A stretch of 64,000 bases of DNA from assembly GCF_009664855.1 (NCBI RefSeq), contig NZ_CP045928.1, positions 1,934,522 through 1,998,521 of the forward strand, read 5' to 3'. Made by a program: the position numbers and the translations under genes. Below are positions 7,755 through 16,926 of this stretch, piece after piece. The notes beneath the pieces were generated by a model. That model saw only the letters and a list, made by a program, of their open reading frames with translations, did not search any database and was not told the DNA's origin. The number at the start of each line of letters is the position of its first letter. The first letter of the stretch is position 1. Origin of the DNA: Flavobacterium sp. SLB02. Lineage in GTDB: Bacteria; Bacteroidota; Bacteroidia; Flavobacteriales; Flavobacteriaceae.

Positions 7755-10154
7755 ATGATTACAAATACATCATTAGAATATAAAGGCGATTTATATCCAT
7801 CAAAAATCGTTTCGTTTGAACATGAAGGTGATTCGATTTTTTTTAATACCGATAATAAAGTAATCTTAAAAGTCACTATTCTTAGAGACAGTTTAATTCG
7901 GTTTCGCTTTACAACAAAAGGCTATTTTAGTAATGATTTCTCTTATGCAATTGATAAAACCCAGCTGCACGGTTATAATTTTTTAGAACTTACAGAAGAG
8001 GAGACTTATTTCCAGATTAGAACCAGTAAGGTAAAATGTAAAATTCAGAAAGCAGATCTTCGTTTATCTATTTATGATTTAAACGATCTTTTGATTCTTG
8101 AAGATGAACTTGGTTTTCACTGGGAAGAAAGTTATGAATACGGTGGCAATATCGTGAAAATGAGTAAATCATCGAAAGATGGAGAATGTTTTTACGGACT
8201 AGGGGACAAAGCGACTCAAATGAATTTAAAAGGCAAAAGATTAGAAAATTTTGCTACCGATCAATATGCTTACCAGAAAGATCAGGAACCATTATATAAA
8301 GTAGTTCCGTTTTACATAGGTTTGCACAACAAACAATCTTACGGTATTTTTTTCGATAATACTTTTAGAACTTTCTTTGATTTTTGTCAGGAAAGAAGAA
8401 ACGTTTCGAGCTTTTGGGCAGAAGGCGGTGAAATGAATTATTACTTCATTTATGGCCCGCAAATGCAGGATGTGGTAACAACATATACTGATTTAACAGG
8501 TAAGCCGGAATTACCGCCACTTTGGGTTTTAGGATATCATCAATGTAAATGGAGTTATTATCCTGAGAGTAAAGTAAAAGAAATCACATCAAAATTCAGA
8601 GAACTCAAAATTCCTTGCGATGCTATTTATCTGGACATTGATTATATGGAAGGATTTCGATGTTTTACCTGGAATAAAAATTACTTTCCAGATCCAAAGC
8701 GTATGGTTGCAGAACTGGCAGAAGATGGTTTTAAAACAATCGTAATTATTGATCCAGGAATTAAAATAGATAAGGATTACTGGGTTTATCAGGAAGCTTT
8801 AGAAAAAGATTATTTCTGTAAAAGAGCCGATGGACCTTATATGAAAGGGAAAGTCTGGCCAGGAGAATGTAATTTTCCAGATTACACAAATCCCGTAGTT
8901 AGAGAATGGTGGGCCGGATTATTTAAAGAATTAATTTCAGATATAGGTGTAAAAGGTGTTTGGAATGATATGAATGAACCCGCTGTTATGGAGGTTCCTA
9001 ATAAAACATTCCCAATGGATGTTCGTCACGTTTATGACGGAAACCCTTGCAGCCATAGAAAAGCGCATAATATTTACGGCACACAAATGGCCAGAGCGAC
9101 TTATCATGGTGTAAAACGATTTACATATCCTAAACGTCCGTTTGTAATTACGAGATCTGCTTACTCAGGAGCGCAACGTTATACATCATCCTGGACAGGA
9201 GATAATGTAGCCACCTGGGAGCATTTATGGATTGCCAATATTCAGGTACAAAGAATGAGTATTTCCGGAATGGGCTTTACAGGTTCAGACATTGGTGGTT
9301 TTGCAGAACAGCCAACAGGTGAATTATACGCCCGTTGGATACAGTTAGGTGTATTTCATCCATTTTGCAGAACGCATTCATCCGGAGATCACGGCAATCA
9401 GGAGCCTTGGGCTTTTGATGAAGAAGTGATTAACATTACCCGCAAATTTGTGAGTTTACGTTATCAGTTATTGCCTTATTTATACACGATGTTTTGGCAA
9501 TATATTGAAGAGGGAATTCCGATGTTAAAACCATTAGTATATTACGATCAGGAAGATACCCAAACACACTACAGAAACGATGAATTCATTTTTGGAAACC
9601 AAATATTGGTATGTCCAATACTTGAACCTAATGCTGTAGGTAGGCGTATGTATATTCCAAGAGGTGAGTGGTATAACTATTGGACAAATGAATTTGCAAC
9701 AGGCGGCAGAGAAGTTTGGGTAGATACCAAATTTGATGAAATTCCACTTTTTGTAAAAGCAGGTGCGATAATTCCAAAATATCCGGTTCAGCAATATGTG
9801 GGAGAACTTGAATTTGATGAATTAACACTTGATTTGTACTTTAAAAACGGCAAGGAAAAATCTGTAGTTTATGAAGATGCTCAGGACGGTTATGATTATA
9901 AAAAAGGACGTTACAGTTTTTTATCTTTTAGCACCATTGGCAAAGAGAAAGAATTAATTGTTCAGCTTCATAAAGAAGGAAAGTATGATACCCCTTATTC
10001 AAAATATAAAATTAACTTAATTGGACTCCCTTTTAAAGTAACAGAAATTGAAATTGATAATGAAATAATAGCTTTTGATAAAATTGCTTTTGAAGAAAGT
10101 CATTTCTTAATTGTTGATAAAGAGTTCAGTGAACTTCATATTAGTGGTGAATAA
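7755..10154 (+). CDS. alpha-glucosidase, glycoside hydrolase family 31
   Basis: This 799-residue enzyme has the GH31 layout. An N-terminal beta-sandwich contains CFYGLGDKA and is followed by a TIM barrel with PPLWVLGYHQCKWSYYPE. The nucleophile is D405 in GVWNDMNEP and the acid/base is D483 in SSWTGDN. GFTGSDIGGF and FHPFCRTHSSGDHGNQEPW line the sugar site, and C-terminal beta domains start around residue 640. No signal peptide is visible, so it is probably cytoplasmic. It likely removes glucose from the non-reducing ends of alpha-glucans such as glycogen or maltodextrins, which fits its place after glgB. A separate promoter and a 202-base gap suggest it can be expressed independently of glgACB. 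Confidence 0.92.
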   Translation: MITNTSLEYKGDLYPSKIVSFEHEGDSIFFNTDNKVILKVTILRDSLIRFRFTTKGYFSNDFSYAIDKTQLHGYNFLELTEEETYFQIRTSKVKCKIQKADLRLSIYDLNDLLILEDELGFHWEESYEYGGNIVKMSKSSKDGECFYGLGDKATQMNLKGKRLENFATDQYAYQKDQEPLYKVVPFYIGLHNKQSYGIFFDNTFRTFFDFCQERRNVSSFWAEGGEMNYYFIYGPQMQDVVTTYTDLTGKPELPPLWVLGYHQCKWSYYPESKVKEITSKFRELKIPCDAIYLDIDYMEGFRCFTWNKNYFPDPKRMVAELAEDGFKTIVIIDPGIKIDKDYWVYQEALEKDYFCKRADGPYMKGKVWPGECNFPDYTNPVVREWWAGLFKELISDIGVKGVWNDMNEPAVMEVPNKTFPMDVRHVYDGNPCSHRKAHNIYGTQMARATYHGVKRFTYPKRPFVITRSAYSGAQRYTSSWTGDNVATWEHLWIANIQVQRMSISGMGFTGSDIGGFAEQPTGELYARWIQLGVFHPFCRTHSSGDHGNQEPWAFDEEVINITRKFVSLRYQLLPYLYTMFWQYIEEGIPMLKPLVYYDQEDTQTHYRNDEFIFGNQILVCPILEPNAVGRRMYIPRGEWYNYWTNEFATGGREVWVDTKFDEIPLFVKAGAIIPKYPVQQYVGELEFDELTLDLYFKNGKEKSVVYEDAQDGYDYKKGRYSFLSFSTIGKEKELIVQLHKEGKYDTPYSKYKINLIGLPFKVTEIEIDNEIIAFDKIAFEESHFLIVDKEFSELHISGE

Positions 10155-10239
10155 GTAAATTCTGATAAGTTTTTATGTAATTATATAAAATAAAAAATAA
10201 TTATAGTTGTATTTTTGTGTGTGTTAAAAATTAAATATC

Positions 10240-11052
10240 ATGAAAAAACATTTATTATCAGGGATTTTTGCAGCTGTTTTAGTTGTGGGATGTGCAACCA
10301 ATCCTGTTACAGGGAAGAAAAATTTAAACTTCGTTTCGAACAGTGAATTATTTCCCTCTTCATTTCAGCAGTATAGCCAGTTTATATCTGAAAACAAGGT
10401 AATAACTGGAACAGCAGATGCTAAATTAGTAGAGGCTGTTGGACTTAAAATTAAAAAAGCAGCAGAAAAATATTTAACTTATTTAGGACAAGCTCAATAT
10501 TTAACTGACTACCGGTGGGAATATAAACTGGTAGACAATAAAGAAGTGAATGCCTGGTGTATGCCCGGAGGTAAAATTGTAGTTTACTCGGGAATCTTGC
10601 CGGTAACACAAAATGAATCTGGTCTTGCTACCGTTATGGGTCACGAAGTTTCTCACGCATTGGCGAATCATGGTGCACAAAGAATGAGTGCGGCACAATT
10701 ACAGCAAATTGGTGGAGCAGCTTTAGGAGCAGCAACAAGCGGAAAATCGGAATCGACTCAGCAAATTTTTGCCCAGGCTTACGGGCTTGGTTCTGAAGTA
10801 GGAGTAATGCTTCCGTTTAGCAGAAGTAATGAAACCGAAGCAGATAAAATAGGACTAACACTTATGGCCATTGCTGGTTATAATCCGGATGATGCAATTG
10901 CATTCTGGTCAAGAATGTCAGCAAAATCAGGAGCATCTGGAACTCCGGAATTTATGAGTACTCACCCTGCTGATGCTACCAGGATTGCGAACTTGAAGTC
11001 ATTGATTCCTGAAGCAAAAGCCACAGCATTAAAAGTTGGCGTTATAAGATAA
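10240..11052 (+). CDS. M48 family zinc metalloprotease, lipoprotein
   Basis: This 270-residue protein is an envelope protease. The signal peptide ends in a lipobox with the lipidated cysteine at C18 (VVGCATNP). The active-site HEVSH lies at 135-139 (MGHEVSHALANH) and the third zinc ligand is E198 in the ExxxD motif (ETEAD). The sequence after the lipobox (NPVTGKKN) is typical of the LoiP/YcaL-like small M48 group. Substrates are probably misfolded envelope or outer-membrane proteins, as for relatives in E. coli. TATTTTTG at 10210-10217 is a plausible -7 element, but no good -33 is seen. A terminator follows at 11077-11107. Confidence 0.9.
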   Translation: MKKHLLSGIFAAVLVVGCATNPVTGKKNLNFVSNSELFPSSFQQYSQFISENKVITGTADAKLVEAVGLKIKKAAEKYLTYLGQAQYLTDYRWEYKLVDNKEVNAWCMPGGKIVVYSGILPVTQNESGLATVMGHEVSHALANHGAQRMSAAQLQQIGGAALGAATSGKSESTQQIFAQAYGLGSEVGVMLPFSRSNETEADKIGLTLMAIAGYNPDDAIAFWSRMSAKSGASGTPEFMSTHPADATRIANLKSLIPEAKATALKVGVIR

Positions 11053-11076
11053 CAAACAAGTTACATAAGATAATTC

Positions 11077-11107
11077 AAAAGCTATTCTTTTCAGGGTAGC
11101 TTTTTTT
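11077..11107 (+). terminator. Rho-independent terminator after the M48 gene
   Basis: Arms AAAAGCTA (11077-11084) and TAGCTTTT (11097-11104) enclose a 12-base loop and run into a T tract, 25 bases after the stop codon. Confidence 0.75.
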
Positions 11108-11218
11108 ATGTAGAAGAATTTAAATTGTTTATAATTTATTAATACACGATTTATCAAATTTCTATTTGATTATGATAAAAAAAAGATAAATTCGTAGCTT
11201 GTTAACAAAACCATTTCT

Positions 11219-12541
11219 ATGAAAGATTTACAAAAAGGAGATAAAAAATTATTAAACGCATGGGCTTTTTATGATTGGGCAAATTCTGTTTATACGCTCA
11301 CAATTGCATCGGCAGTATTTCCAAATTTTTATGAAGCTTTATTTGCAGACCGTGATCATTATATAGATGTTTTTGGGTTGCATTTGAAAAATACGGCTTT
11401 AATAAGTTTTATTACGGCTATGGCATTTTTAGTAGTTTCATTTATATCGCCGTTGTTATCTGGAATTGCTGATTATGTAGGCAATAAAAAATCATTCCTT
11501 AAATTTTTCTGCTATACTGGTGCTTTATCTTGTATGGGTTTGTATTGGTTCAGTTTAGATAATATTTATGTAGGTTTGGCATTTTACTTTTTTGGACTTA
11601 TAGGGTTTTGGGGTAGCTTGGTTTTTTATAACTCATATCTGCCGGATATTGCCTTTGAGGAACAACAAGATAATATTAGCGCTAAAGGTTATTCGCTAGG
11701 ATATTTTGGAAGCGTTATCTTATTGCTTATTAACCTGGCAATGATCATGAAGCCTGATTGGTTTGGAATTGTTGGAACAGCGAATCAAAAAGCTTCAGAA
11801 ATAGCAATGCGATATTCATTTATAATGGTCGGTGTCTGGTGGATTTTATTCAGTCAATATACCTACTATTACTTACCAAAAGGACGAAAAAGTAGTAGTG
11901 AAAAACTAACAAAATCTGTGTTATTTAATGGATTTAAGGAATTGAAGAAAGTTTGGGCATTATTGCAGCAAAATATTCCTTTAAAACGTTACTTAGGTGG
12001 TTTTTTTGTTTCTAGTATGGCGGTACAAACTGTTGTGTTGGTCGCTACTTACTTTGGCGCTCAGGAAATTAAATGGGAATCAAAAGAACAAGGAACTTTT
12101 GGATTAATTATTTGTATTCTATTGATACAAATAGTTGGAATTATCGGAGCATTTATAACATCAAGAGCATCAAAGAAATACGGTAATATCCCAACCTTGA
12201 TTGTAATTAACTTTATTTGGGTAGTATTTTGTGTAATTGTCTACTTTATTTATTTGCCTGTGCATTTTTATATTGCGGCCACTATTGCCGGATTTGTAAT
12301 GGGAGGAATTCAGGCATTGTCACGCTCTACATATTCAAAATTACTACCAGAAACAAAAGATACGGCTTCATTCTTTAGTTTTTATGATGTAGCAGAAAAA
12401 ATAGGAATTGTAATAGGAATGTGCGTTTACGGTATTATTGACCAGATTACAGGAAGTCCTCGTCCAGCTATTGCAGTTTTAGGAGTTTTCTTTATTACAG
12501 CAATTTTTCTATTGAGAAGAGTACCAAAAAAGGCACTTTAA
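11219..12541 (+). CDS. MFS transporter, Atg22/UMF1-like
   Basis: This 440-residue protein has 11-12 hydrophobic segments and the family opening LLNAWAFYDWANSVYTLTI, which is characteristic of the Atg22/UMF1 branch of the major facilitator superfamily. The loop GIADYVGNKKSFLKFFC corresponds to the MFS motif A region, and GGIQALSRSTYSKLLPETKD is the usual motif in the second half. Relatives in fungi export amino acids from vacuoles; the bacterial substrate is unknown. It is monocistronic and converges with the minus-strand DUF2807 operon. Its last codons form the 5' arm of a hairpin at 12529-12558. Confidence 0.88.
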   Translation: MKDLQKGDKKLLNAWAFYDWANSVYTLTIASAVFPNFYEALFADRDHYIDVFGLHLKNTALISFITAMAFLVVSFISPLLSGIADYVGNKKSFLKFFCYTGALSCMGLYWFSLDNIYVGLAFYFFGLIGFWGSLVFYNSYLPDIAFEEQQDNISAKGYSLGYFGSVILLLINLAMIMKPDWFGIVGTANQKASEIAMRYSFIMVGVWWILFSQYTYYYLPKGRKSSSEKLTKSVLFNGFKELKKVWALLQQNIPLKRYLGGFFVSSMAVQTVVLVATYFGAQEIKWESKEQGTFGLIICILLIQIVGIIGAFITSRASKKYGNIPTLIVINFIWVVFCVIVYFIYLPVHFYIAATIAGFVMGGIQALSRSTYSKLLPETKDTASFFSFYDVAEKIGIVIGMCVYGIIDQITGSPRPAIAVLGVFFITAIFLLRRVPKKAL

Positions 12542-12558
12542 ATTAATAAAGTGCCTTT
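12529..12558 (-). terminator. terminator of the DUF2807 operon, overlapping the MFS stop codon
   Basis: Perfect 12-bp arms AAAGGCACTTTA (12529-12540) and TAAAGTGCCTTT (12547-12558) flank a 6-base loop. On the minus strand the hairpin is followed by TTTTTT (complement of 12525-12530), so it is a proper terminator for the operon ending at 12629. On the plus strand it is followed by CGGGGG and would be weak. The left arm lies inside the MFS coding sequence. Confidence 0.75.
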
Positions 12559-12628
12559 CGGGGGATTTAATTTATCTTAATGAGACAAATTGATTTGATT
12601 GATGATCGTAATTATTATGTCTTAGTAT

Positions 12629-13363
12629 TTATGCTTTTGATATACTTCCAGAACCAGAAACTTTTACATCTCGTTTTTCTGGATTTCCGCTGTATTTGAT
12701 ATCACCAGAACCTGCAATTCTTGCGGTTAAACTTTCTACACAATTAACACGGCTGTTGCCAGATCCTGAAACGTTTACATCAACATTTTTCGCTTTTAAA
12801 TTTGAAGCTTCAATATTTCCTGATCCTGCAAGTTTGCTAGTTAAGCTATCTGAGTTTCCTTTTAGACGTATATTTCCCGAACCACTTAAATTTAATTCTA
12901 AATCACTTGAGTTTACGTCTAGATCAAAGTTTCCTGAACCTGCAAGTTTTGCTACAAACTTATCAGTTTTGATTGCATTTTTAGACTGAACATTACCTGA
13001 ACCTGACAAACTTACTTCTGATATTTTTTCGAAAGGAACAGTAACTTCAATTTTTTTACCAATGCTTGGTCGGATATTACTGCCTTTTTCAACATAGATT
13101 TTTAAAACATTACCTTCGACTTCAACTTTTATAGCCGAAACTAGATTTTCCTCTCCTTTAATGATAATTTTGCCTTCTTTTCCTGCTACCAGATCGACAT
13201 CAAATGAGCCTGCAACTTTTATAGCATCATAATCTGATGTGGTTCTGGTATCCGAAATTACCTTACCGTTTCCTTTAATTTTATTATTTGATGACCACTG
13301 TGCATTTCCAACAGAGCTTATTAATAATGCGCTAAATACGAATAGTTTAAAAGTTTTTTTCAT
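12629..13363 (-). CDS. head-GIN domain (DUF2807) secreted protein
   Basis: This 244-residue protein has a Sec signal peptide (cleavage after GNAQ, about residue 21). A DUF2807 or head-GIN domain follows: repeated beta-strand turns built on SGSGN and LAGSGN (for example VSLSGSGN, VAKLAGSGNF, LNLSGSGNI, SKLAGSGNIEA, VNVSGSGNSRV, ARIAGSGDIKY and VKVSGSGSIS). The regular spacing of about 20 residues predicts a right-handed beta-helix. It is probably periplasmic or surface-exposed; the name autotransporter adhesin used in databases is not supported by any autotransporter barrel here. It is the last gene of the ECF sigma operon, 45 bases after the DUF4097-like gene, which suggests an envelope-stress role. 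Confidence 0.85.
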   Translation of the reverse strand: MKKTFKLFVFSALLISSVGNAQWSSNNKIKGNGKVISDTRTTSDYDAIKVAGSFDVDLVAGKEGKIIIKGEENLVSAIKVEVEGNVLKIYVEKGSNIRPSIGKKIEVTVPFEKISEVSLSGSGNVQSKNAIKTDKFVAKLAGSGNFDLDVNSSDLELNLSGSGNIRLKGNSDSLTSKLAGSGNIEASNLKAKNVDVNVSGSGNSRVNCVESLTARIAGSGDIKYSGNPEKRDVKVSGSGSISKA

Positions 13364-13408
13364 TGTCTTGATTGTTAAATTGTTGTTTTTGATTGATTTA
13401 TGATCTTA

Positions 13409-14470
13409 TTATTGTTTTCTGGTAAGGATTACATTACCATAATTAGAATTAACGATTACTTTACTTTGTCCTTTTTTCTTATTGTAACCACTTATTTTTT
13501 TAGAATTGTTTTTGACTTCACTTAAAGAAATATCTAAAGAATTGTCATTTTTGATGCTTCCGTATTTTGTATTAATATCAAAATCAAAAGAAAAGTTTGT
13601 ATTAAAACCCAAAGCTACATTGGTGTATCCGGTATTGATATTAACGTTCTTAGCCCTTTCGTTTAGTAATTCTACATTTATTTTTGAGTACGTTGCATCA
13701 ATAGTCAGGTTGTTAGAGATTTCGCCAATATAAACGGTTAGGTAATTTCCTAAACCAACAAGCGAATTTATTTCCTGAAATTTAAAACTGCCATAGTTAC
13801 CTTCGTATTTTATGTTTTGCCCTTGCTGCAGCGAAATATCGGTATAGTTGGCATCAAGATTTAAGTTTCCCGATTCATTAATTTTTAAACCAGAATAACG
13901 CGCTTCAATGTTACCGTTTTTAATATAATCGATAGTTGAGTTTTGGCTGTAACCAATAGCAATTCTATTGTTGGTTCCATTTAGTTTTGCAATGTTAATC
14001 TTACCATATTTACAAGCAATATCAGTGGTAGATTCTAAGTTTAGGGTGGTAATATTCCCGTATTTATTAGTGAGTTTTACGGTTCCGTTTTTCGGAATTT
14101 TTATCACATAGTTAATTTCAAAACTATTGCTGCTTCCTCTGCTTTTTAGCGAAGAGTTTCCAATGTTGGTAATGGCTGTAACCATAGATTTCAGGGCATT
14201 AATATCGACATCGATACTGTTTAATCTTTCGTTTACCCAGTTTTCATTTCCTCCGGAAACTTTAATGGTAATATCCAGATCAATTTTGTTTTCGTCCCAG
14301 GTACTTATAGTAATGTTACCGTATTTGTTCTCAATATCAATTCCTGCATTAGAATTAACAATAAAGGTTTTCTTGATGTTTTTTTCTTTAGAAATAAAAG
14401 TATCATCATTTGAGAATCCTAAAAAAGGAATCAAAATGAATAAAATAAGTATGTTATAATGTTTTTTCAT
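13409..14470 (-). CDS. secreted beta-solenoid protein (DUF4097-like) of the ECF operon
   Basis: I place the start at the ATG at 14468-14470, giving 353 residues that open with a good signal peptide (MKKHYNILILFILIPFLGFS). The upstream in-frame start at 14503 would add 11 polar residues ahead of it. The mature part repeats short strands such as IENKYGNITISTWDEN, KLTNKYGNITTLNL and IACKYGKINIAKLN. The recurring KYGxI motif is typical of DUF4097-like adhesin-fold proteins. No catalytic residues are seen. It overlaps the end of the anti-sigma gene by 17 bases, so it is translationally coupled to it, and it precedes the DUF2807 gene. It is probably an envelope protein controlled by the ECF sigma factor. 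Confidence 0.72.
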   Translation of the reverse strand: MKKHYNILILFILIPFLGFSNDDTFISKEKNIKKTFIVNSNAGIDIENKYGNITISTWDENKIDLDITIKVSGGNENWVNERLNSIDVDINALKSMVTAITNIGNSSLKSRGSSNSFEINYVIKIPKNGTVKLTNKYGNITTLNLESTTDIACKYGKINIAKLNGTNNRIAIGYSQNSTIDYIKNGNIEARYSGLKINESGNLNLDANYTDISLQQGQNIKYEGNYGSFKFQEINSLVGLGNYLTVYIGEISNNLTIDATYSKINVELLNERAKNVNINTGYTNVALGFNTNFSFDFDINTKYGSIKNDNSLDISLSEVKNNSKKISGYNKKKGQSKVIVNSNYGNVILTRKQ

Positions 14471-14990
14471 CAGTTGTGTTTTTAAATTTTTCGTTTTCTT
14501 CAATTCTCTGTAAAACCGTTTGCAAAAAAGAAATTCTGGTTTGCAGATTGCTGATCATAGCGTAAATGATTTGTTTGTTTTCACCATTTTTTTGAACTTC
14601 CTTTATAATCTTTGCATAATCTGCATCAAAAACTTTCATCTGTTTTAAGGCATCATTAATGATTTGCTCATTTTCCGGTGAGCTTTTTTCTTTTAATTTA
14701 ACTAGCTCATTATCAATTAAAATACTAAAGATAGAATCAGTACGCTGGGTTTCCTTAGAGGCAAATTTGAATTCCTTAGGCTTTTCGTTATTATTATAAA
14801 ATAGAGATACCCCTAGCAACACTACAATTGAAGCAGCGATGGCCCAAACAGCGTAATTCTTTTTCTTAGGTTGTTTGTTGTTTAATTTATTTAAGAAATC
14901 AACCTGATGGTCAGTACTCATTCTTTTTACATCCCACTGATTCTCAAATTTTTCAAATAATTGATCTAAATCGTCATTTTCCTTTTTCAT
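14454..14990 (-). CDS. putative anti-sigma factor (single-pass membrane protein)
   Basis: This 178-residue protein has a cytoplasmic N-terminal segment of about 45 residues (DDLDQLFEKFENQWDVKR). One transmembrane helix follows (AVWAIAASIVVLLGVSLFY, about 47-65), then a mostly helical charged domain. This topology and its position 84 bases downstream of an ECF sigma gene on the same strand indicate the cognate anti-sigma factor, which would hold the sigma at the membrane until a signal arrives. No zinc-binding HxxxCxxC motif is present, so it is not a ZAS-type anti-sigma. The call rests mainly on context and topology. Confidence 0.65.
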   Translation of the reverse strand: MKKENDDLDQLFEKFENQWDVKRMSTDHQVDFLNKLNNKQPKKKNYAVWAIAASIVVLLGVSLFYNNNEKPKEFKFASKETQRTDSIFSILIDNELVKLKEKSSPENEQIINDALKQMKVFDADYAKIIKEVQKNGENKQIIYAMISNLQTRISFLQTVLQRIEENEKFKNTTDEKTL

Positions 14991-15074
14991 ATATCTAATA
15001 TTTATTTTTTAGTGGTGAATCTGTTATCGCTTTTTTCATGATTTGTGCGCACAAATTTTTCGGTATTGGCAATT

Positions 15075-15629
15075 TCATATCTCCTCTAATTTTTTGCGCA
15101 AACTTTCCTTTGCTCTGCTTAAGGTCGTTCTGCAATTGGCATAACTGATGTTTAAAATTTCGCAAATTTCTTCCTGATCATACCCTTCAATATAAAAAAG
15201 CGTTAAAACCATGCGGTAATTGTCTTTTAAACTTAAAATGGCATCTAAAACCTGTTTCACTTTAAGTGAATTCAAATCTATATTTTCAGAAAAAAAGCTG
15301 TCATTTTCTTCTATTTTATATAATGTCTTGCTCAAATCTTCGACCTGAAAAGCATTATTTTTTTTATAAAAGTCAATACTATAATTGACAATTATTTTCT
15401 TTAACCATGCCCCAAAAGCTACTTCTTGTTTATAGTCATTTATTTTTGTAAAAGCTTTAAGGAAACCTTCCTGCATGACGTCTTGTGCAAAATGTTCATC
15501 TTTTACAATACGGTAGGCCACATTATACATGGCTTTACTGTAGCGATTGTAAACTTCGAATTGTGCTTTTTGATTGTTTTCTTTACAAAGCGCGATTAAT
15601 TCTTCGATATTTTGGTTAGTTATACTCAA
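15075..15629 (-). CDS. ECF sigma-70 family RNA polymerase sigma factor
   Basis: The 184-residue protein has the two ECF domains. Region 2 is at about 20-90 (YNRYSKAMYNVAYRIVKDEHFAQDVMQEGFLKAF, with the DVxQExF core-binding and -10 recognition helix). Region 4 is at about 120-180 (LKDNYRMVLTLFYIEGYDQEEICEILNISYANCRTTLSRAKESLRKKL, a helix-turn-helix for -35 recognition). It heads a four-gene operon: sigma, anti-sigma, DUF4097-like and DUF2807. Such sigmas usually activate their own operon, but no target promoter was identified by eye. Spacing to the next gene is 84 bases. Confidence 0.9.
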   Translation of the reverse strand: MSITNQNIEELIALCKENNQKAQFEVYNRYSKAMYNVAYRIVKDEHFAQDVMQEGFLKAFTKINDYKQEVAFGAWLKKIIVNYSIDFYKKNNAFQVEDLSKTLYKIEENDSFFSENIDLNSLKVKQVLDAILSLKDNYRMVLTLFYIEGYDQEEICEILNISYANCRTTLSRAKESLRKKLEEI

Positions 15630-15797
15630 GTAATGATTGCTAGTTTTTTATAAGGACGGTGCTTTTTTTGGTTTGTTACAGTTTTGCTAAAAATAATTTT
15701 ATTTTTTTTAATAATAATTGTGATGATCAGAAATTGAAAATATTAAAAAGATGTCAATAATATCTATAGTAGGATTTTTATTTCATTTTTTTAAATC

Positions 15798-15805
15798 TAT
15801 ATTTG
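15798..15805 (+). promoter_or_regulatory. -7 element of the DUF6252-like lipoprotein gene
   Basis: TATATTTG matches TAnnTTTG and lies 22 bases before the ATG at 15828. No TTG is found at the expected 17-23 base distance upstream, so only the -7 part is supported. Confidence 0.35.
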
Positions 15806-15827
15806 TAGCCGAAAAATAACTATATAT

Positions 15828-16841
15828 ATGAAAAAAAATACTCTTTTATTTCTTTTACTTTTTGCTTTAGGAATATCTTTTACATCTTGTACTAAAGACT
15901 TTGAGGATGGACTCAATTATAATAATGGCAATCAGGAGGCTGGTAATGGAAACGGAAATAATCCGGACGGAACAGGAGTTTTTAAGGCAACTGTAGGAGG
16001 AAATGCTTTTGTTGCTAATAGTTCGAGTGCCATTGTAACAGATAATTTTGTACTTATTGCAGGAATTAGAACAGCTAATAAAGATTTAATTCAAATAACT
16101 TTGCCAAGTAATAAAGTGGGAACTTATACATGGGCCAATAGTGAAGATGATGGAGAAAAATTTGTACTGTCTTATGGTTCAGTGACAGCGACTACCGAAA
16201 ATCCATTTATAAGTGCATCAAACGAAGTTGCAGATTTTTTTGGAGTAAAAAATTATACAGATACTGCACTTGTTACCATTACAGCTGTAGATAAAACTAA
16301 AAAAACAATTTCAGGAACATTTCAATTTACAGGTTTTAGAGATATAGGTGATGATAAAACCGAAACAAAAATAATTACGAATGGTTCCTTTACTAATATA
16401 CCCTATACAGAAAATGCACCTGTAGTGGAATCTGACGGTTTTTTAAACGCTAAAATAGACGGGGTTGGGTTTGCTGAAAATGATATTGATGTTGCAAGTG
16501 TAAATTCAAGTGGTGTTCATCCTTATTATAGCATAGTAGGGGTGAAAAACGGAGGTAGTGATGATAGTGTGCGTATAGGTATTAGTCAATCATATGGCGT
16601 TGGCACATATCAGGCCTCGAGTGCTATATTGAATGGAGGTGCAGAGGAACTTGTAAATGTTGCCAGTGCATCTTGTATTTTAGATGATCTTTTGTACAAT
16701 ACAGAATCAGGTTCGCTAACCATTACTTTAAAAACAGCAACAAAGATAGAAGGTACTTTCAATTTTGTGGTTAGTAATTTTACTACCGGTAAGAAAAAAA
16801 CAATTACAGGCTCTTTTGGTATAAATACTGATGATCTGTAG
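15828..16841 (+). CDS. DUF6252-like lipoprotein, two repeated domains
   Basis: This 337-residue lipoprotein has a signal peptide ending in FTSCTKDF, with the lipidated cysteine at about residue 21. A low-complexity Asn/Gly linker (NGNQEAGNGNGNNPDG) follows. Two related beta-rich domains come next, each opening with a short xAxxGGxxFxA-type strand (FKATVGGNAFVAN at about 53 and LNAKIDGVGFAEN at about 206) and each containing IxIxLP or VRIGI strands. The duplicated domain resembles the Bacteroidota family DUF6252. Function is unknown; it is probably anchored in the outer membrane. The gene is monocistronic with its own terminator. Confidence 0.65.
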   Translation: MKKNTLLFLLLFALGISFTSCTKDFEDGLNYNNGNQEAGNGNGNNPDGTGVFKATVGGNAFVANSSSAIVTDNFVLIAGIRTANKDLIQITLPSNKVGTYTWANSEDDGEKFVLSYGSVTATTENPFISASNEVADFFGVKNYTDTALVTITAVDKTKKTISGTFQFTGFRDIGDDKTETKIITNGSFTNIPYTENAPVVESDGFLNAKIDGVGFAENDIDVASVNSSGVHPYYSIVGVKNGGSDDSVRIGISQSYGVGTYQASSAILNGGAEELVNVASASCILDDLLYNTESGSLTITLKTATKIEGTFNFVVSNFTTGKKKTITGSFGINTDDL

Positions 16842-16863
16842 TAATAAAAATAGTAAAGACATT

Positions 16864-16891
16864 AAATCCACCTTTGTGTGGATTTTTTTTT
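16864..16891 (+). terminator. Rho-independent terminator
   Basis: AAATCCAC (16864-16871) and GTGGATTT (16878-16885) form an 8-bp hairpin with a 6-base loop and a T run, 23 bases after the lipoprotein gene. Confidence 0.85.
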
Positions 16892-16926
16892 GGTAGTACA
16901 ATTTGATTTTACTAGATTGGCTATCT

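Noticed and set aside
12696..12989. 97-codon plus-strand frame opposite DUF2807
   Set aside because: It arises from the repeated SGSGN codons on the other strand and has no family features.
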